64,000 bases of DNA from Thalassobius sp034670005. GTDB taxonomy: Bacteria > Pseudomonadota > Alphaproteobacteria > Rhodobacterales > Rhodobacteraceae. The position numbers were made by a program, and so were the translations under genes. The stretch is taken from contig NZ_JAXMOH010000002.1 in assembly GCF_034670005.1 (NCBI RefSeq), positions 496,001 to 560,000 on the forward strand, given 5' to 3'. The notes below the pieces were generated by a model. That model did no database searches. It was given only the letters and a program-made list of their open reading frames with translations, and was not told the origin of the DNA. Shown one piece after another: positions 26,287 to 35,200 of the stretch. Position 1 is the stretch's first letter. Each line of letters opens with the position of its first letter.

Positions 26287-29139
26287 TTACCAGCCGCCGC
26301 GTGGATTTAGTGCGCCGCCGTACCCCGCAGCCTCGGCGATGCGGGTGTCAATCATACCCTCGATGCTCTCCCGGACGGCCTGCCCGATGCGCGCGGCGTT
26401 CTGGGGGCTATCGTCGCCGCCCTCAACTTTGACTGCGGTGTGGATGCCGCCGTTGATCGTGACGCCGCCACCTGCGCCGCCGGACATTTCGACCGGTACT
26501 TTGCGGCCACGGCTAAGAGGGATAACCGCCTCGTTTGGATGCAGAACGGCGGGCATTCCGCCGGACGTGTTCGCGGTGCCCTCGGCGAAGGCGGGGATTT
26601 TCTGCCACGCCGCCGGGTTGCTGGTGTTCGCGACTCCTTCATCGAAGCCGAACAACGAAAGCCCGACCTGCACGGCGGTAGACAACCAATCCCCGCCGGT
26701 TCCGCCTGTCGCGGCGCTGGTAGCCTGCCCGGTGGAAATGGCGGTTGCCATGGTCTGCGCTGCGATGTTGCCACCAGTGATGATACCGGCCTGCATTTGG
26801 GCTGCGGCAACGTTCCCGCCTGCCCCGAATAGTTTGTCCAGCCCTAGCCCGGTCATGATTTCCCCGGACAGCCCCTTTGCCAACTTGGCGGCGACTTCTG
26901 CCTGAATGGCCCGGGCGAAATCTTGGAAGGTAACCTTCTTGCCCATCAGCCCGTCACGGACAGCCGTTTCCAGCGACGACTCTGTCGCGCGGTACATCGT
27001 GTCGGCGAACGCCTCGGGGACCTCGCCCAGACGTTCGTTTCGCGCTGCATAGGCGTCGAGATTTGCCAGTAGGGCGGCGGTCTCTTCATCAATCTTCCCG
27101 TTGTTCTCCGCCATCACCTGACCGTACAGGCGCGCGGCTTCCTCGCTGCTGTACTGACCCTCTGCCAGCGCGTGCCATGCATATGCCTGTGCTTCGAGGC
27201 CCTCAGTGGTGCGGACAATTTCATCCAGCACGCCCCGGCGGTGGCCGCCGCCTTTCTTGGTGGGTTTGTTCGCGTCGTTCAGGCGCTTGCGCAGTTCTTC
27301 CTGCTTCTTGGCGGCTGCGTCCAGTTCGTTAATCGCGGCCCATTCCTTGGCGATCTGGTCGGGGGAAATGATCTGCCCGCGTTCTTTGCTGGTGTCGATC
27401 ATGTCTTGAAGCTGAACCCGGCGGTTGGCGGCCATGGCGGAAAGGCCTTCCGATAGCTGCAAGCCGATGGACTCGTTTTGCGCGTTCAGGCCTGCGATTT
27501 GTTGTTCTACGCTCTTACCCATAAGGGACAAGGCACCGGGTACGCTTGTGAGGTTCTGTAGCAGGCGTGCCGCCTCATCTGCGGCGGTTCCAATGGACGC
27601 GGTTAGGCCACCGGCTGCGCTCTTGCTGCGGTTTGTGGACTCGCTGGTGCCGTCCATCGCGTGGAGAAGCTTAAGCGCGAAATCCTCAGCGCGGATAAGC
27701 TGGGCCAGCATACCACGTCCTGCCCCCTCCGCTTTATCCAATCCGCCTGTGGTGGATTCCACTTCCTTGCGCAGCTTCGTGATAGCTGCGGCTTGGTCTG
27801 CGAAGGTGTGGGCGTTGCGAATATCTTCCAGCATGAACAAGAACGTTCTGGCGCGGTCGTTGGTGGTATCGAACGCGCGCCGGACTGCATCCACATCACC
27901 TGTAAGTGGATTCCCGTCGCTGGTCAGGGACTCGCGGATCGATGCAGCAAGGTCTGCGTTCTTGGTCGCGGCTTCGATCTGGGCCACCTTTTGCAGGCGC
28001 TCTAGATGGGCGTCCAGTTCGTCGTTTACCTTCCCGTATTCCTGACGCAGTTGGCGCAGGTTGCCGCCTGCAAGGGCGTATGAGGCGCTGCGTAGCTCGT
28101 TAAGCGCGCTGCGGGCGCCGGACAGAGATTCAGCAAAAGATTTGGTCTTTTCCCGGCCCTTGGTAAACGCTTGGAACAGGGCCGCACCTAGGGCGATTGT
28201 ACCGATGGTCAGGAGGCTGACCGGGTTCAGCATGGATAGGAAACCACCCTTAAGTGCACCCAGAACGCTGCGAGGTCCGCCGCCAATCTGATTAAGGACC
28301 TGCGACAACTGGGTGCCCTGCTGCATCGCCAGCAAGAGCGGCGACTGCCCCGCCGCCAGCATGACGCCGATATCGTTGAATTGCGCGACCATGTTGGCGG
28401 TCGCGCCTGACATGTGCATGGAACTGACGCGAACCGACTGAGAATATTTGTTCGAAGAGACAACGCCCATTTGAAGCTGGGTGTTCAGGTGTTCAATCGC
28501 ATTCTCATGCTGCGATGCAGACAGGACCCCCGCCGCATGGGCCGCGTTCACCTCGCCAAGCTGTTTTTCGTACAGCTTTGACGCCGCAAAAATGGGGTCA
28601 TACTTCGTTTTCAGCGCGACCAGTTCGGCGGCGTGTGCGGCGCTTGCCTTAGCTGCGGCCTCAGAGGCGCGGGCCTCAGCCTGTAGGCCTGCGGTGGTGG
28701 CGCGGTAGTCTGCTTTCGCTGCGCCAAGGTCAGCCGTGCCGCCCGCCTTACCGGCGCGTGATTGCAGGCGCGCCAGCGCGGCCTCGACGCGCTGGATTCC
28801 CGATGCATCCCCCATGGCCTCGAACTGGGCGCGAAGCTTCGATGCCTGCCCCGTCGCCGTGGTCATCGCGTTGGTGGTGGCGGTGGCGAGACGCTGGGCG
28901 GCTTGCTCGGTGCGGTTCGCGGCCTTGGCGGTATTGTTTAGGGCAGTTTCTGCGCCGCGACCGGGGTTAACCTGCATTCCCTTCTTGAGGTTCTTGAACG
29001 TGCCATCGGTGGAGCGTTCCAGCCCCTCCACGGCTCGCTTGATGGATGCCACGGCACCCTTAAATCGCTTCGCGCCGGTTTCGGCGGCGCTGGCATTGAT
29101 TAGAAGGCGTAGTTCATGGGTCTGTGTGCCGCCGCTCAT
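26287..29139 (-). CDS. phage tail tape measure protein
   Basis: A 950-residue tape measure protein, which sets tail length and is injected with the DNA in siphophages. The N-terminal part is Ala-rich coiled coil (about 40-190). AQFNDIGVMLAAGQSPLLLAMQQGTQLSQVL (about 255-285) is the conserved TMP_2-type block. Hydrophobic stretches follow (MLNPVSLLTIGTIALGAALFQAF), then long helices, then a Gly-rich C-terminus of the kind ...FAEGTANTSGGMPAVLHPNEAVIPLSRG, also typical. A GAGGTGG ribosome binding site precedes it. No tail tube, baseplate, capsid or portal gene accompanies it, which is unusual for such a costly gene. Confidence 0.88.
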   Translation of the reverse strand: MSGGTQTHELRLLINASAAETGAKRFKGAVASIKRAVEGLERSTDGTFKNLKKGMQVNPGRGAETALNNTAKAANRTEQAAQRLATATTNAMTTATGQASKLRAQFEAMGDASGIQRVEAALARLQSRAGKAGGTADLGAAKADYRATTAGLQAEARASEAAAKASAAHAAELVALKTKYDPIFAASKLYEKQLGEVNAAHAAGVLSASQHENAIEHLNTQLQMGVVSSNKYSQSVRVSSMHMSGATANMVAQFNDIGVMLAAGQSPLLLAMQQGTQLSQVLNQIGGGPRSVLGALKGGFLSMLNPVSLLTIGTIALGAALFQAFTKGREKTKSFAESLSGARSALNELRSASYALAGGNLRQLRQEYGKVNDELDAHLERLQKVAQIEAATKNADLAASIRESLTSDGNPLTGDVDAVRRAFDTTNDRARTFLFMLEDIRNAHTFADQAAAITKLRKEVESTTGGLDKAEGAGRGMLAQLIRAEDFALKLLHAMDGTSESTNRSKSAAGGLTASIGTAADEAARLLQNLTSVPGALSLMGKSVEQQIAGLNAQNESIGLQLSEGLSAMAANRRVQLQDMIDTSKERGQIISPDQIAKEWAAINELDAAAKKQEELRKRLNDANKPTKKGGGHRRGVLDEIVRTTEGLEAQAYAWHALAEGQYSSEEAARLYGQVMAENNGKIDEETAALLANLDAYAARNERLGEVPEAFADTMYRATESSLETAVRDGLMGKKVTFQDFARAIQAEVAAKLAKGLSGEIMTGLGLDKLFGAGGNVAAAQMQAGIITGGNIAAQTMATAISTGQATSAATGGTGGDWLSTAVQVGLSLFGFDEGVANTSNPAAWQKIPAFAEGTANTSGGMPAVLHPNEAVIPLSRGRKVPVEMSGGAGGGVTINGGIHTAVKVEGGDDSPQNAARIGQAVRESIEGMIDTRIAEAAGYGGALNPRGGW

Positions 29140-29453
29140 TGTGCCACCTCATGCAGGTGTGCCCCGGCGCGGGACGGCGGGCAAATCTTATCAATCAGGC
29201 CGCGTCGCCATGCAGCCATGTATGCCGATGACTCATTGTTCTGGAACTCAGTGCGCGATTCATACTTGGCCGCGATCTGGCGTAGCTCTTCCTCGGTGAA
29301 CTTCTTACGCCGCAGGCGCGGCATGTGGTCGAAAAGGAAGGTCAGGCCACGGCGGTGGATTTCTCTGTATTCGGCTGGGAAGCGTTTTGCCATTTCGCCG
29401 CGTGAACGACATTGGCGGGCGCGATCCCGCAGGTTTGCGAGGTGTGGATTCAT
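29136..29453 (-). CDS. small phage-type protein with AxKYxSRxEF...AY motif
   Basis: A 105-residue basic protein that overlaps the tape measure start by four bases. Its C-terminal half, IAAKYESRTEFQNNESSAYM followed by AAWRRGLIDKIC, matches a short module common in phage proteins and homing-endonuclease neighbours (AxxYxTRxEFxxxxxxAYxxAxxxGxLDxIC). I take this module to bind nucleic acid. Its position just upstream of the tape measure gene is where tail-assembly chaperones usually sit, but the sequence does not look like one. Confidence 0.6.
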   Translation of the reverse strand: MNPHLANLRDRARQCRSRGEMAKRFPAEYREIHRRGLTFLFDHMPRLRRKKFTEEELRQIAAKYESRTEFQNNESSAYMAAWRRGLIDKICPPSRAGAHLHEVAQ

Positions 29454-29482
29454 TTGCTCGATCTCGGGGGAGGTTTCTTATA

Positions 29483-29497
29483 TGTTATAATATAACA
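29483..29497. promoter_or_regulatory. palindromic operator-like site upstream of the tape measure operon
   Basis: TGTTATAATATAACA is palindromic around its central base and lies 30 bases upstream of the 29453 start, within A/T-rich DNA that could hold the promoter. Confidence 0.5.
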
Positions 29498-29754
29498 CAA
29501 TTGCAGACGTTTGTCACGCCATGGCGCGGAACGGTCACGATCACGGCGGGGGTACAGTCATTACGTAACTGCAAGGTAAGGACCGGAATTTTTTATAAAA
29601 TATGGGGGTACTTAGAACGGAAAAGCGGGGGGTGCTGCGGCGGGTGGGTCACCGGCGGCTGCGTGGCTGCATATGTGTAGCACCTACCAGTAGGTCGGCA
29701 CTATTGACCCATATCCCTAGACGGGTCCCAGACGCATTCTAGAGGGCCACAGAA

Positions 29755-29770
29755 GGCCGCTAACGCGGCC
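29755..29770. repeat. tetraloop hairpin GGCCGC-TAAC-GCGGCC
   Basis: A perfect 6-bp stem with loop TAAC, member of a hairpin family found repeatedly in this element. Confidence 0.6.
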
Positions 29771-29870
29771 ATCACCAACCCACATAATCACCAGACTCAA
29801 CACCTCACAAGCTCGCTCTGCGGCTGTGTGGTGCTGTTACATGTCGATCTGGTGGGATGGTGGGCAAGTC

Positions 29871-29886
29871 GCCCGCTGACGCGGGC
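29871..29886. repeat. tetraloop hairpin GCCCGC-TGAC-GCGGGC
   Basis: A perfect 6-bp stem with loop TGAC, followed by TTTA on the plus strand. It belongs to the same family as 29755-29770, 29955-29966, 30135-30148, 32052-32069 and 38856-38869. Confidence 0.6.
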
Positions 29887-29959
29887 TTTACTGCCTCGAC
29901 AGCACGGTGTGGTGGTGTGTCGGTGGTGCGGTGTCTCAGGTGTCCCAGAACGTTCCGCG

Positions 29960-30646
29960 TTAGCGGGCGGCTTTGGCGTCGATCCGGGCCAGCAGGTTCT
30001 TGACGGAAGTCGCATACCATTTCCCACCACGCGGCGTCTTGATCCCGCGCGCGTTTAGCTGGTCCGCGATCTGGCGCAGGCTGGTGTGGCCTCCTGCCTT
30101 GAGGGAGTCGATTGTGGAGGCGAGACGGTACGCCGCCGCGTCAGCGGCTTCCTTGATAGCTTCCACAGCGTCTGTATTACCCTTCTGGGCGCGCCTAAGG
30201 GCCGCTGCCCCGTTGGGGTTACCCAGCTTCACCCCACGCGCTTTGGCGGCTTTCAGGGCCGCTTTGGTGCGCTCTGACGTGATTTCCCGTTCATACTGGG
30301 CATGGGATGCCATGACGCCAATCGAGAGGGTGTTGGCGTTCTGCATGTCCAGCGCCTCAAACTCGACGCCCGCGTTACGCAGCGCAAACAGGAATTCCAC
30401 ATCCCGAGACAGTCGGGAAAGTGTGGCGACCACCAGACGCCCGCCCGTGATCTGTGTTTGATGCAGGGCCTTTTCCAGTTCCGGGCGGTCTTTCTTCCGA
30501 CCGGATTCAACCTCGGTGTATTCTGCGGTGATGGTGGCCTTGTGCTGGGCCGCGTAAGCGGCAACCGCCGCCTTCTGGGCTTCCAGCCCGAGTCCACTCT
30601 GCCCCTGCCGTTGTGTCGATACCCGGTAATAGGCGATGATTTTCAT
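29960..30646 (-). CDS. serine recombinase (resolvase/invertase family)
   Basis: A 228-residue serine recombinase. The N-terminal catalytic domain has the nucleophile Ser in YYRVSTQRQGQSGLGLEAQ (residue 10) and the conserved arginines in ATLSRLSRDVEFL, followed by the long E helix (SHAQYEREITSERTKAALKAAKARG). The C-terminal helix-turn-helix recognises DNA (SLRQIADQLNARGIKTPRGGKWYATSVKNLL). Resolvases/invertases of this size act on short recombination sites. In an element that already has a tyrosine integrase it may resolve multimers or invert a segment. No obvious target pair was found nearby. Confidence 0.92.
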   Translation of the reverse strand: MKIIAYYRVSTQRQGQSGLGLEAQKAAVAAYAAQHKATITAEYTEVESGRKKDRPELEKALHQTQITGGRLVVATLSRLSRDVEFLFALRNAGVEFEALDMQNANTLSIGVMASHAQYEREITSERTKAALKAAKARGVKLGNPNGAAALRRAQKGNTDAVEAIKEAADAAAYRLASTIDSLKAGGHTSLRQIADQLNARGIKTPRGGKWYATSVKNLLARIDAKAAR

Positions 30647-30961
30647 GGTTCTGCCCTAGTGTACAAAATTGCGTTACGACCGTTAGACAAATTTATACAC
30701 CACATCGGCGCGACTGGCAACAAATCACGGTCACGGAACGGGCCGGGACTTCATTCTTCGGCATACAATTGTATACAACTTTTTCAGTTGCGAACTGAGC
30801 GACAGGCGGCTGCTGCGGTAGGCTTTTTAGACTGTTCTGGTCGATCGCTTGCTGGTTTTCGAGATAAAAAGGCGAATGGTGCGCGGGTTAATGCAACCTA
30901 ACGATTGCACAGGCGAAGCATCACGCTAGGGTGAACATAGCACCTCGAAAGGAACGCGGAA
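30647..30961. other. divergent control region between recombinase and TIR-like gene
   Basis: About 315 bases. It holds a 12-bp palindrome ATACAATTGTAT at 30763-30774 and further TGTACA/TATACA words (near 30660 and 30691), suggesting a repressor region for the two divergent genes. No gene is seen. Confidence 0.5.
30763..30774. promoter_or_regulatory. palindromic operator-like site
   Basis: A perfect 12-bp palindrome, ATACAATTGTAT, in the divergent region between 30646 and 30962. Confidence 0.45.
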
Positions 30962-31750
30962 ATGGCTGGAAAAACCTGCTTTGTTATCTCCCCTATTGGA
31001 GACAAGAACACACCTGTACGGAGGCAGGCGGACTGTGCCCTTGAATACATCATCAAGCCTGCCATAACCGAATTAGGATATGATGAACCGACCCGGGTGG
31101 ATCGCTTGGACAAACCAACGCATATCACCACAGAGATCGTTCAGCACCTTGTTTCTGCCGACATGGTGATTGCGGACCTTTCCGGCTCGAATCCGAATGT
31201 GTTTTACGAACTCGGCATACGCCACGCGTACGCGAAACCCTGCATAATGCTCTCAAATTGGGACCCACAGCCACCGTTTGATGTCGGGCACACAAACATT
31301 ATCAAGTATACCCACGACGACCCCACATCTCACGCTGAAGCGCGTGATCGGATCAAGCACCAAATTACTCAGCTTTCAGGTGGAACACCTGTTAGCAATC
31401 CAGTCACATTGGCAGAGGGCATATCAAAGCTGGAATCGAGTGGCGACGATAAGGATCAAATTATTGCAGCACTGACAAAGCAGATGGACGAATTATCCGG
31501 ACGTGTGGCAACCGTTGAAACGGCTAGCGTACAGGCCTTGCGGGGGTTTGGCAGAAACGCTCTACTCGATATCAGCAACCTAGATGAAGGCCGAGATTTT
31601 CTGAGCTGGAGTAGCCATGACGCTCCGGGACACAACAAGATTCGGCTCGCCAAGATTCCAAGTATTTTCGAATTTGACGAAGCGGCGGCAGACATTGATG
31701 AGCATTTCGGTCAGATCAACAAGGGATCGGATGAAGGCGGCAACCAATGA
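30962..31750 (+). CDS. TIR/deoxyribosyltransferase-like domain protein
   Basis: A 262-residue protein. Residues 5-115 have the pattern of the nucleoside 2-deoxyribosyltransferase/TIR-like fold: CFVISPIGDKNTPVRRQAD, a middle GYDEPTRVDRLDKPTHITTEI, then VIADLSGSNPNVFYELGIRHA. The Glu in YELG is the expected catalytic residue of that fold. The C-terminal half has a helical coiled-coil stretch (DQIIAALTKQMDELSGRVATVETAS) and an unknown tail. Such domains hydrolyse nucleotides or NAD in many anti-phage systems, so a defence role for this cargo gene is plausible but inferred. A GAAAGGAACGCGG ribosome binding site precedes it. It is more A/T-rich than the phage genes around it. Its stop codon lies in the first iteron. 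Confidence 0.75.
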   Translation: MAGKTCFVISPIGDKNTPVRRQADCALEYIIKPAITELGYDEPTRVDRLDKPTHITTEIVQHLVSADMVIADLSGSNPNVFYELGIRHAYAKPCIMLSNWDPQPPFDVGHTNIIKYTHDDPTSHAEARDRIKHQITQLSGGTPVSNPVTLAEGISKLESSGDDKDQIIAALTKQMDELSGRVATVETASVQALRGFGRNALLDISNLDEGRDFLSWSSHDAPGHNKIRLAKIPSIFEFDEAAADIDEHFGQINKGSDEGGNQ

Positions 31751-32046
31751 CCCGATTACTGACCCGTTAACTGACCCGATTACGGACCAACGTAACCACA
31801 TGTAATCATTAAACTATTCTGGAAGTGACCCGTTAACTCGGTATGACCCGATATCCCCGCCAACTTTGGCGAGAATGCGCGGGCGTGTGCGTTTCTTCTA
31901 CTCTTCTACTATTCTCAATTTAATTGGGTCAAATAGGGTAATAGGGTCAAGCACACAAAACAGCCATGAAAACAAGGGGTTTCAGGTGACCCGATTACCG
32001 CGACCGAAACCGGGTCACCCACGCCGGTAATCGGGTCACCTGAAAC
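31748..32046. other. candidate replication origin: iterons, A/T-rich stretch, inverted repeat
   Basis: Three abutting 12-mers (TGACCCGATTAC, TGACCCGTTAAC, TGACCCGATTAC; 31748-31783) are followed by two more at 31826-31837 and 31844-31855. A pyrimidine- and A/T-rich stretch (about 31895-31925) comes next. Inverted copies lie at 31938-31949 (one mismatch) and 32027-32038, and a direct copy at 31987-31998. The last two are the cores of a perfect 22-bp inverted repeat (31979-32000 / 32025-32046) with a 24-base loop. The block lies between the TIR-like gene and the 3' end of the primase-helicase gene. Confidence 0.75.
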
Positions 32047-32051
32047 GCGAA

Positions 32052-32069
32052 GGGCGGCTGACGCCGCCC
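32052..32069 (-). terminator. hairpin after the primase-helicase gene
   Basis: A perfect 7-bp stem GGGCGGC / GCCGCCC with loop TGAC lies 18 bases past the primase-helicase stop. It belongs to the tetraloop family of this element. There is no good T-run on the minus strand, so its role as terminator is uncertain. Confidence 0.5.
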
Positions 32070-32086
32070 AACACTCTCTCCCTGCC

Positions 32087-35029
32087 TCACCCGCGACCGT
32101 AACGCGCCAAGACCTCTTTCAGATCGCCCAGAGGAGGGACTGGTACGAAACGCACCCGCGCCCCTGTCGTAATGACCGACCGGACCCCGTCCGCGTCCGG
32201 GCTTCCCTCATAGGTCACATGCTCCTTGTTATCGTGGACTGCGTCCTCACCAAACAGGGTTTTGATTGCTTTCACCCCTTCGGCTGTTTCATTGCCCCGG
32301 CCTTTCTTGATGCCCAGAAAAGCACTCATGTGGGTTTTCGCAACGGGGGTCGTCTCTGTGTCACTTAGGTCGTAGTAGAACGCTTCCCCAGACGCAGTGC
32401 GCCCTTGAATAACCCCCTCTTCCAGCGCGTCCACCAGCATCGCCAGCGGACCACTGAGACCCATGCCGACCTGCTGACGCAGGTACTCAGTCTTCGGCGG
32501 TGTCCGCAGGCTATCCCACGTCAAATTCACTGCCTCGGGGTTCCAGTGCGTCAGTTCGTACACCATTGCTTCCAAGCCGCCGTCTTTCATCTGGGCGTCG
32601 ATCTTGGCGAAGTACGGGGCGTCTTCCTTGTGCGCCTCAGACGCCCGCAGCACCAAGAACCGGCGCGCATCTTCCTCGTCGGTCGGGATGATCCAATCGT
32701 TATTACTAATGAACGTTGAAGACATGTAGTTCGGGCGCTCTGTCATGTTTTCGAACTTCGGTTCGATGGGGATTTTATCACCGCTGATAATGTCCTTTAG
32801 AACACCGCCCGCCGACTTATCCCCGGCCCAGAACGCTTCTTCCGCGACCATCAGCAACTTGCCGTCAAGGTGCTCGTTGAAGTTCCCGGTAATGTGCTTG
32901 GGCTGCGTGACCTTGATAGCATTGCACCCCAGTGCCTCGCGTATCCAGTCCCAGACCTTGCTTTTCCCGGTACCTTGTTCGCCGGTCACGGCGATAGAAC
33001 TTGGCACCTTAACGCCGGGGCGCACGAAGGTGGAAGCAATGTAGGTCAGGACCCAGTGGAACAATTCGTCGTCATTATCGCACAGCACCTCTTTCAGGTG
33101 AGTGCGAAGCAGCGACCAGTCACCCTCTACCGGCTCAACAGCGAACCCGGTCCACAGGTTAAAATCTCCGTTGCGGGCGGCTTCTGCGGCCTTCTCGGGG
33201 GCAGGTTCATAAACAGTGCGCCCGTAAGTATCGCGCGCGCGATCATACATGAACAGAACCGATGGCTTCAGCTTTTCGACCTTCGGTTCCCCCTTGCCGT
33301 TCTCGGTGTAGTAGGAAACTTCCCGATTTCGGAACAGGCGGTCGAGTCCACCCTCGTCATACCACCGTACAGCCGCCCCCGGCGCTGTACGGACACCACC
33401 ACGTGCGCCACCCTTCGGAAACACCACGTAAGAGAAACGCACCCGCATGGATTCCTTGATCTGGTCGCGGATCAGGTTGACGGCTGCTTTGTAGGCCTTC
33501 TGTTTGGCTTCGTCGCTAGCCCCGGCCTTGATCCCGTACTTATCGTAAAGGACCGGATACGCGTCAGAGGCACGAACGAAGCCTTCACCATCGACTAGAA
33601 GTTCGTCGTATAGTGGCGCGCGGATATCGGCACAGAAAGCGGCGTCAGCCCCTGCGTCCGAATTGGATACCGACGCGGCCACCTGGCTCTGCTCCTGAAC
33701 TTCCTCGCCCGGTTCCAGCATGTAAGGGCTGTCATCGTTCAACAGGTCCTCTTCGAACCATTCCTGCCGCAGCATCTCCGCTAGGAAATCCAGCGTCCCG
33801 TGATCGGCTGATTTACAAGAATTGCGGTTACAGCGGATCACGAAATTCCCTTTGTCGCTATCCAACGCGTTTACCGCGAAAGTCGCGTTACCACCCTCTT
33901 CCGAGTGGTCCCGTTCGAAGGGGCATTCTAGCTGAATTTTGCCTTCAACGCCGGTCGGGTCGCGTAGCTTGTCCGGGCATTCGGACTCGATCAGGTCCGC
34001 GATCATCAGGCGGTCTTTTATATCGTGCCACAGCGCCTTGAGATTGCGCCCTGACGGGGTCAACAGCTTGTCGGTGTCTGCCCCCTCGCCTGCCACTGTG
34101 AAGGCGTCCTGCGGCCCCTTCAGGCGCTTGGTGTAGTCGCGCTTGCTGAGGGTCGGGATTTCTTCGAAGGTCAGCGGACGCCCCCGCGCAACGGCGGCGT
34201 ACCAATCCGCCCCCTTGGGGTGGCGGGGCGCGTACATCATCCGGCAGGGATCGGTGCAGGATAGGTCCGGATGCCCGCCCAGTAGTTCGACACCGGCCCC
34301 AACGTACTTGGACTCGAACATGTTTAGTTGGGCTTGGTCCGTGTCGCCGAGCGCGTCCATAGCGACCGGAACGGCAAGCGGGAAAATGACTCTGAGCTTG
34401 TCCAGCCCTGCGGATTTCAACACGATCTTACTACCACCGCTCGTCCGCTTCACTTCCGAAAACGTGACGGTCTGTAGAAACTCTTCGTCGTAGTGGTGCT
34501 TCGAGTGTTCCCGCAAGAACGTCTGAATCTGGTCATCGGTGTAGTTGTCAGCCGCGCCGAACACCTTGACCACGTCATCGCGGGAAATTTCGAAGGTGTC
34601 TTTTCCGTGGCTGTGGCTGGTCGATACGATTGCGAACAGGCCTAGTTCTTCGATCCGGTCTAGGATATCGTCCAGCTTGGTTCCGCTGTCGAAATCCAGC
34701 GCCATGGCGAAAATCTGATCAACCGCTTTCGCCTTGCGGGCTTTCTCAACGGTGGACGCGTAGACGAAGACGCTGCCAACTTTGTTCTTGCTCTCAATGT
34801 GTCGGGTCAGCCCCCAACCCTTCCCGCCTTCCAGCCAATCGCCCCACCGCATGGTCTGGCCTTCCCATTCTCCGTCTTGGGTGTTTCTGCGGTCACGGGG
34901 CGCATAGAACTGGCCTGTGGTTAGCGTGGCTTCCTGCTGCAACATGGCGTCGTATTCGGGACATGGCTGTCCCAGCAATTCCGCGCTGTTCCAGTATTCT
35001 GCGTCATCAATGACGTGAACGTCTTTCAT
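32087..35029 (-). CDS. primase-helicase of phage/satellite type
   Basis: A 980-residue replication protein. The N-terminal part is primase-like, with an acidic LDFDSG motif (about 111-116) and SHSHGK (138-143). A zinc-finger-like cluster lies at about 369-410 (C369, H375, C400, C405, H410; LECPFERDH...FVIRCNRNSC). The C-terminal SF3/D5-type helicase has Walker A GEQGTGKS (683-690), Walker B LLMVAEEAFW (725-734), sensor asparagine in TFISNND (772-778) and an arginine motif DARRF (787-791). It should start and drive replication at the neighbouring iterons. The ATG has AGGAGA upstream. The protein is full length without frame breaks. Confidence 0.9.
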   Translation of the reverse strand: MKDVHVIDDAEYWNSAELLGQPCPEYDAMLQQEATLTTGQFYAPRDRRNTQDGEWEGQTMRWGDWLEGGKGWGLTRHIESKNKVGSVFVYASTVEKARKAKAVDQIFAMALDFDSGTKLDDILDRIEELGLFAIVSTSHSHGKDTFEISRDDVVKVFGAADNYTDDQIQTFLREHSKHHYDEEFLQTVTFSEVKRTSGGSKIVLKSAGLDKLRVIFPLAVPVAMDALGDTDQAQLNMFESKYVGAGVELLGGHPDLSCTDPCRMMYAPRHPKGADWYAAVARGRPLTFEEIPTLSKRDYTKRLKGPQDAFTVAGEGADTDKLLTPSGRNLKALWHDIKDRLMIADLIESECPDKLRDPTGVEGKIQLECPFERDHSEEGGNATFAVNALDSDKGNFVIRCNRNSCKSADHGTLDFLAEMLRQEWFEEDLLNDDSPYMLEPGEEVQEQSQVAASVSNSDAGADAAFCADIRAPLYDELLVDGEGFVRASDAYPVLYDKYGIKAGASDEAKQKAYKAAVNLIRDQIKESMRVRFSYVVFPKGGARGGVRTAPGAAVRWYDEGGLDRLFRNREVSYYTENGKGEPKVEKLKPSVLFMYDRARDTYGRTVYEPAPEKAAEAARNGDFNLWTGFAVEPVEGDWSLLRTHLKEVLCDNDDELFHWVLTYIASTFVRPGVKVPSSIAVTGEQGTGKSKVWDWIREALGCNAIKVTQPKHITGNFNEHLDGKLLMVAEEAFWAGDKSAGGVLKDIISGDKIPIEPKFENMTERPNYMSSTFISNNDWIIPTDEEDARRFLVLRASEAHKEDAPYFAKIDAQMKDGGLEAMVYELTHWNPEAVNLTWDSLRTPPKTEYLRQQVGMGLSGPLAMLVDALEEGVIQGRTASGEAFYYDLSDTETTPVAKTHMSAFLGIKKGRGNETAEGVKAIKTLFGEDAVHDNKEHVTYEGSPDADGVRSVITTGARVRFVPVPPLGDLKEVLARYGRG

Positions 35030-35200
35030 TTGTAGTTCTCCTAGTTAGCGTCCGATTAGGACGCCAGACACACCTCACCCGCTCCCGGAATCCGGGTCAT
35101 ACGGACATTGTATTCAGGTGGGTCCAATCTTACATTTATACCCGTTTCCGGGCGGTTCTAATCACGATCTGCATTCGGTGATTGACAGCACCTTATCCCC

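Larger units (their letters stand above)
29454..29959. other. intergenic region inside the element
   Basis: About 500 bases between the minus-strand phage-type genes and the serine recombinase. It holds a palindrome TGTTATAATATAACA at 29483-29497, probably the operator/promoter of the downstream operon. Two tetraloop hairpins lie at 29755-29770 and 29871-29886. No gene is supported. Confidence 0.55.
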
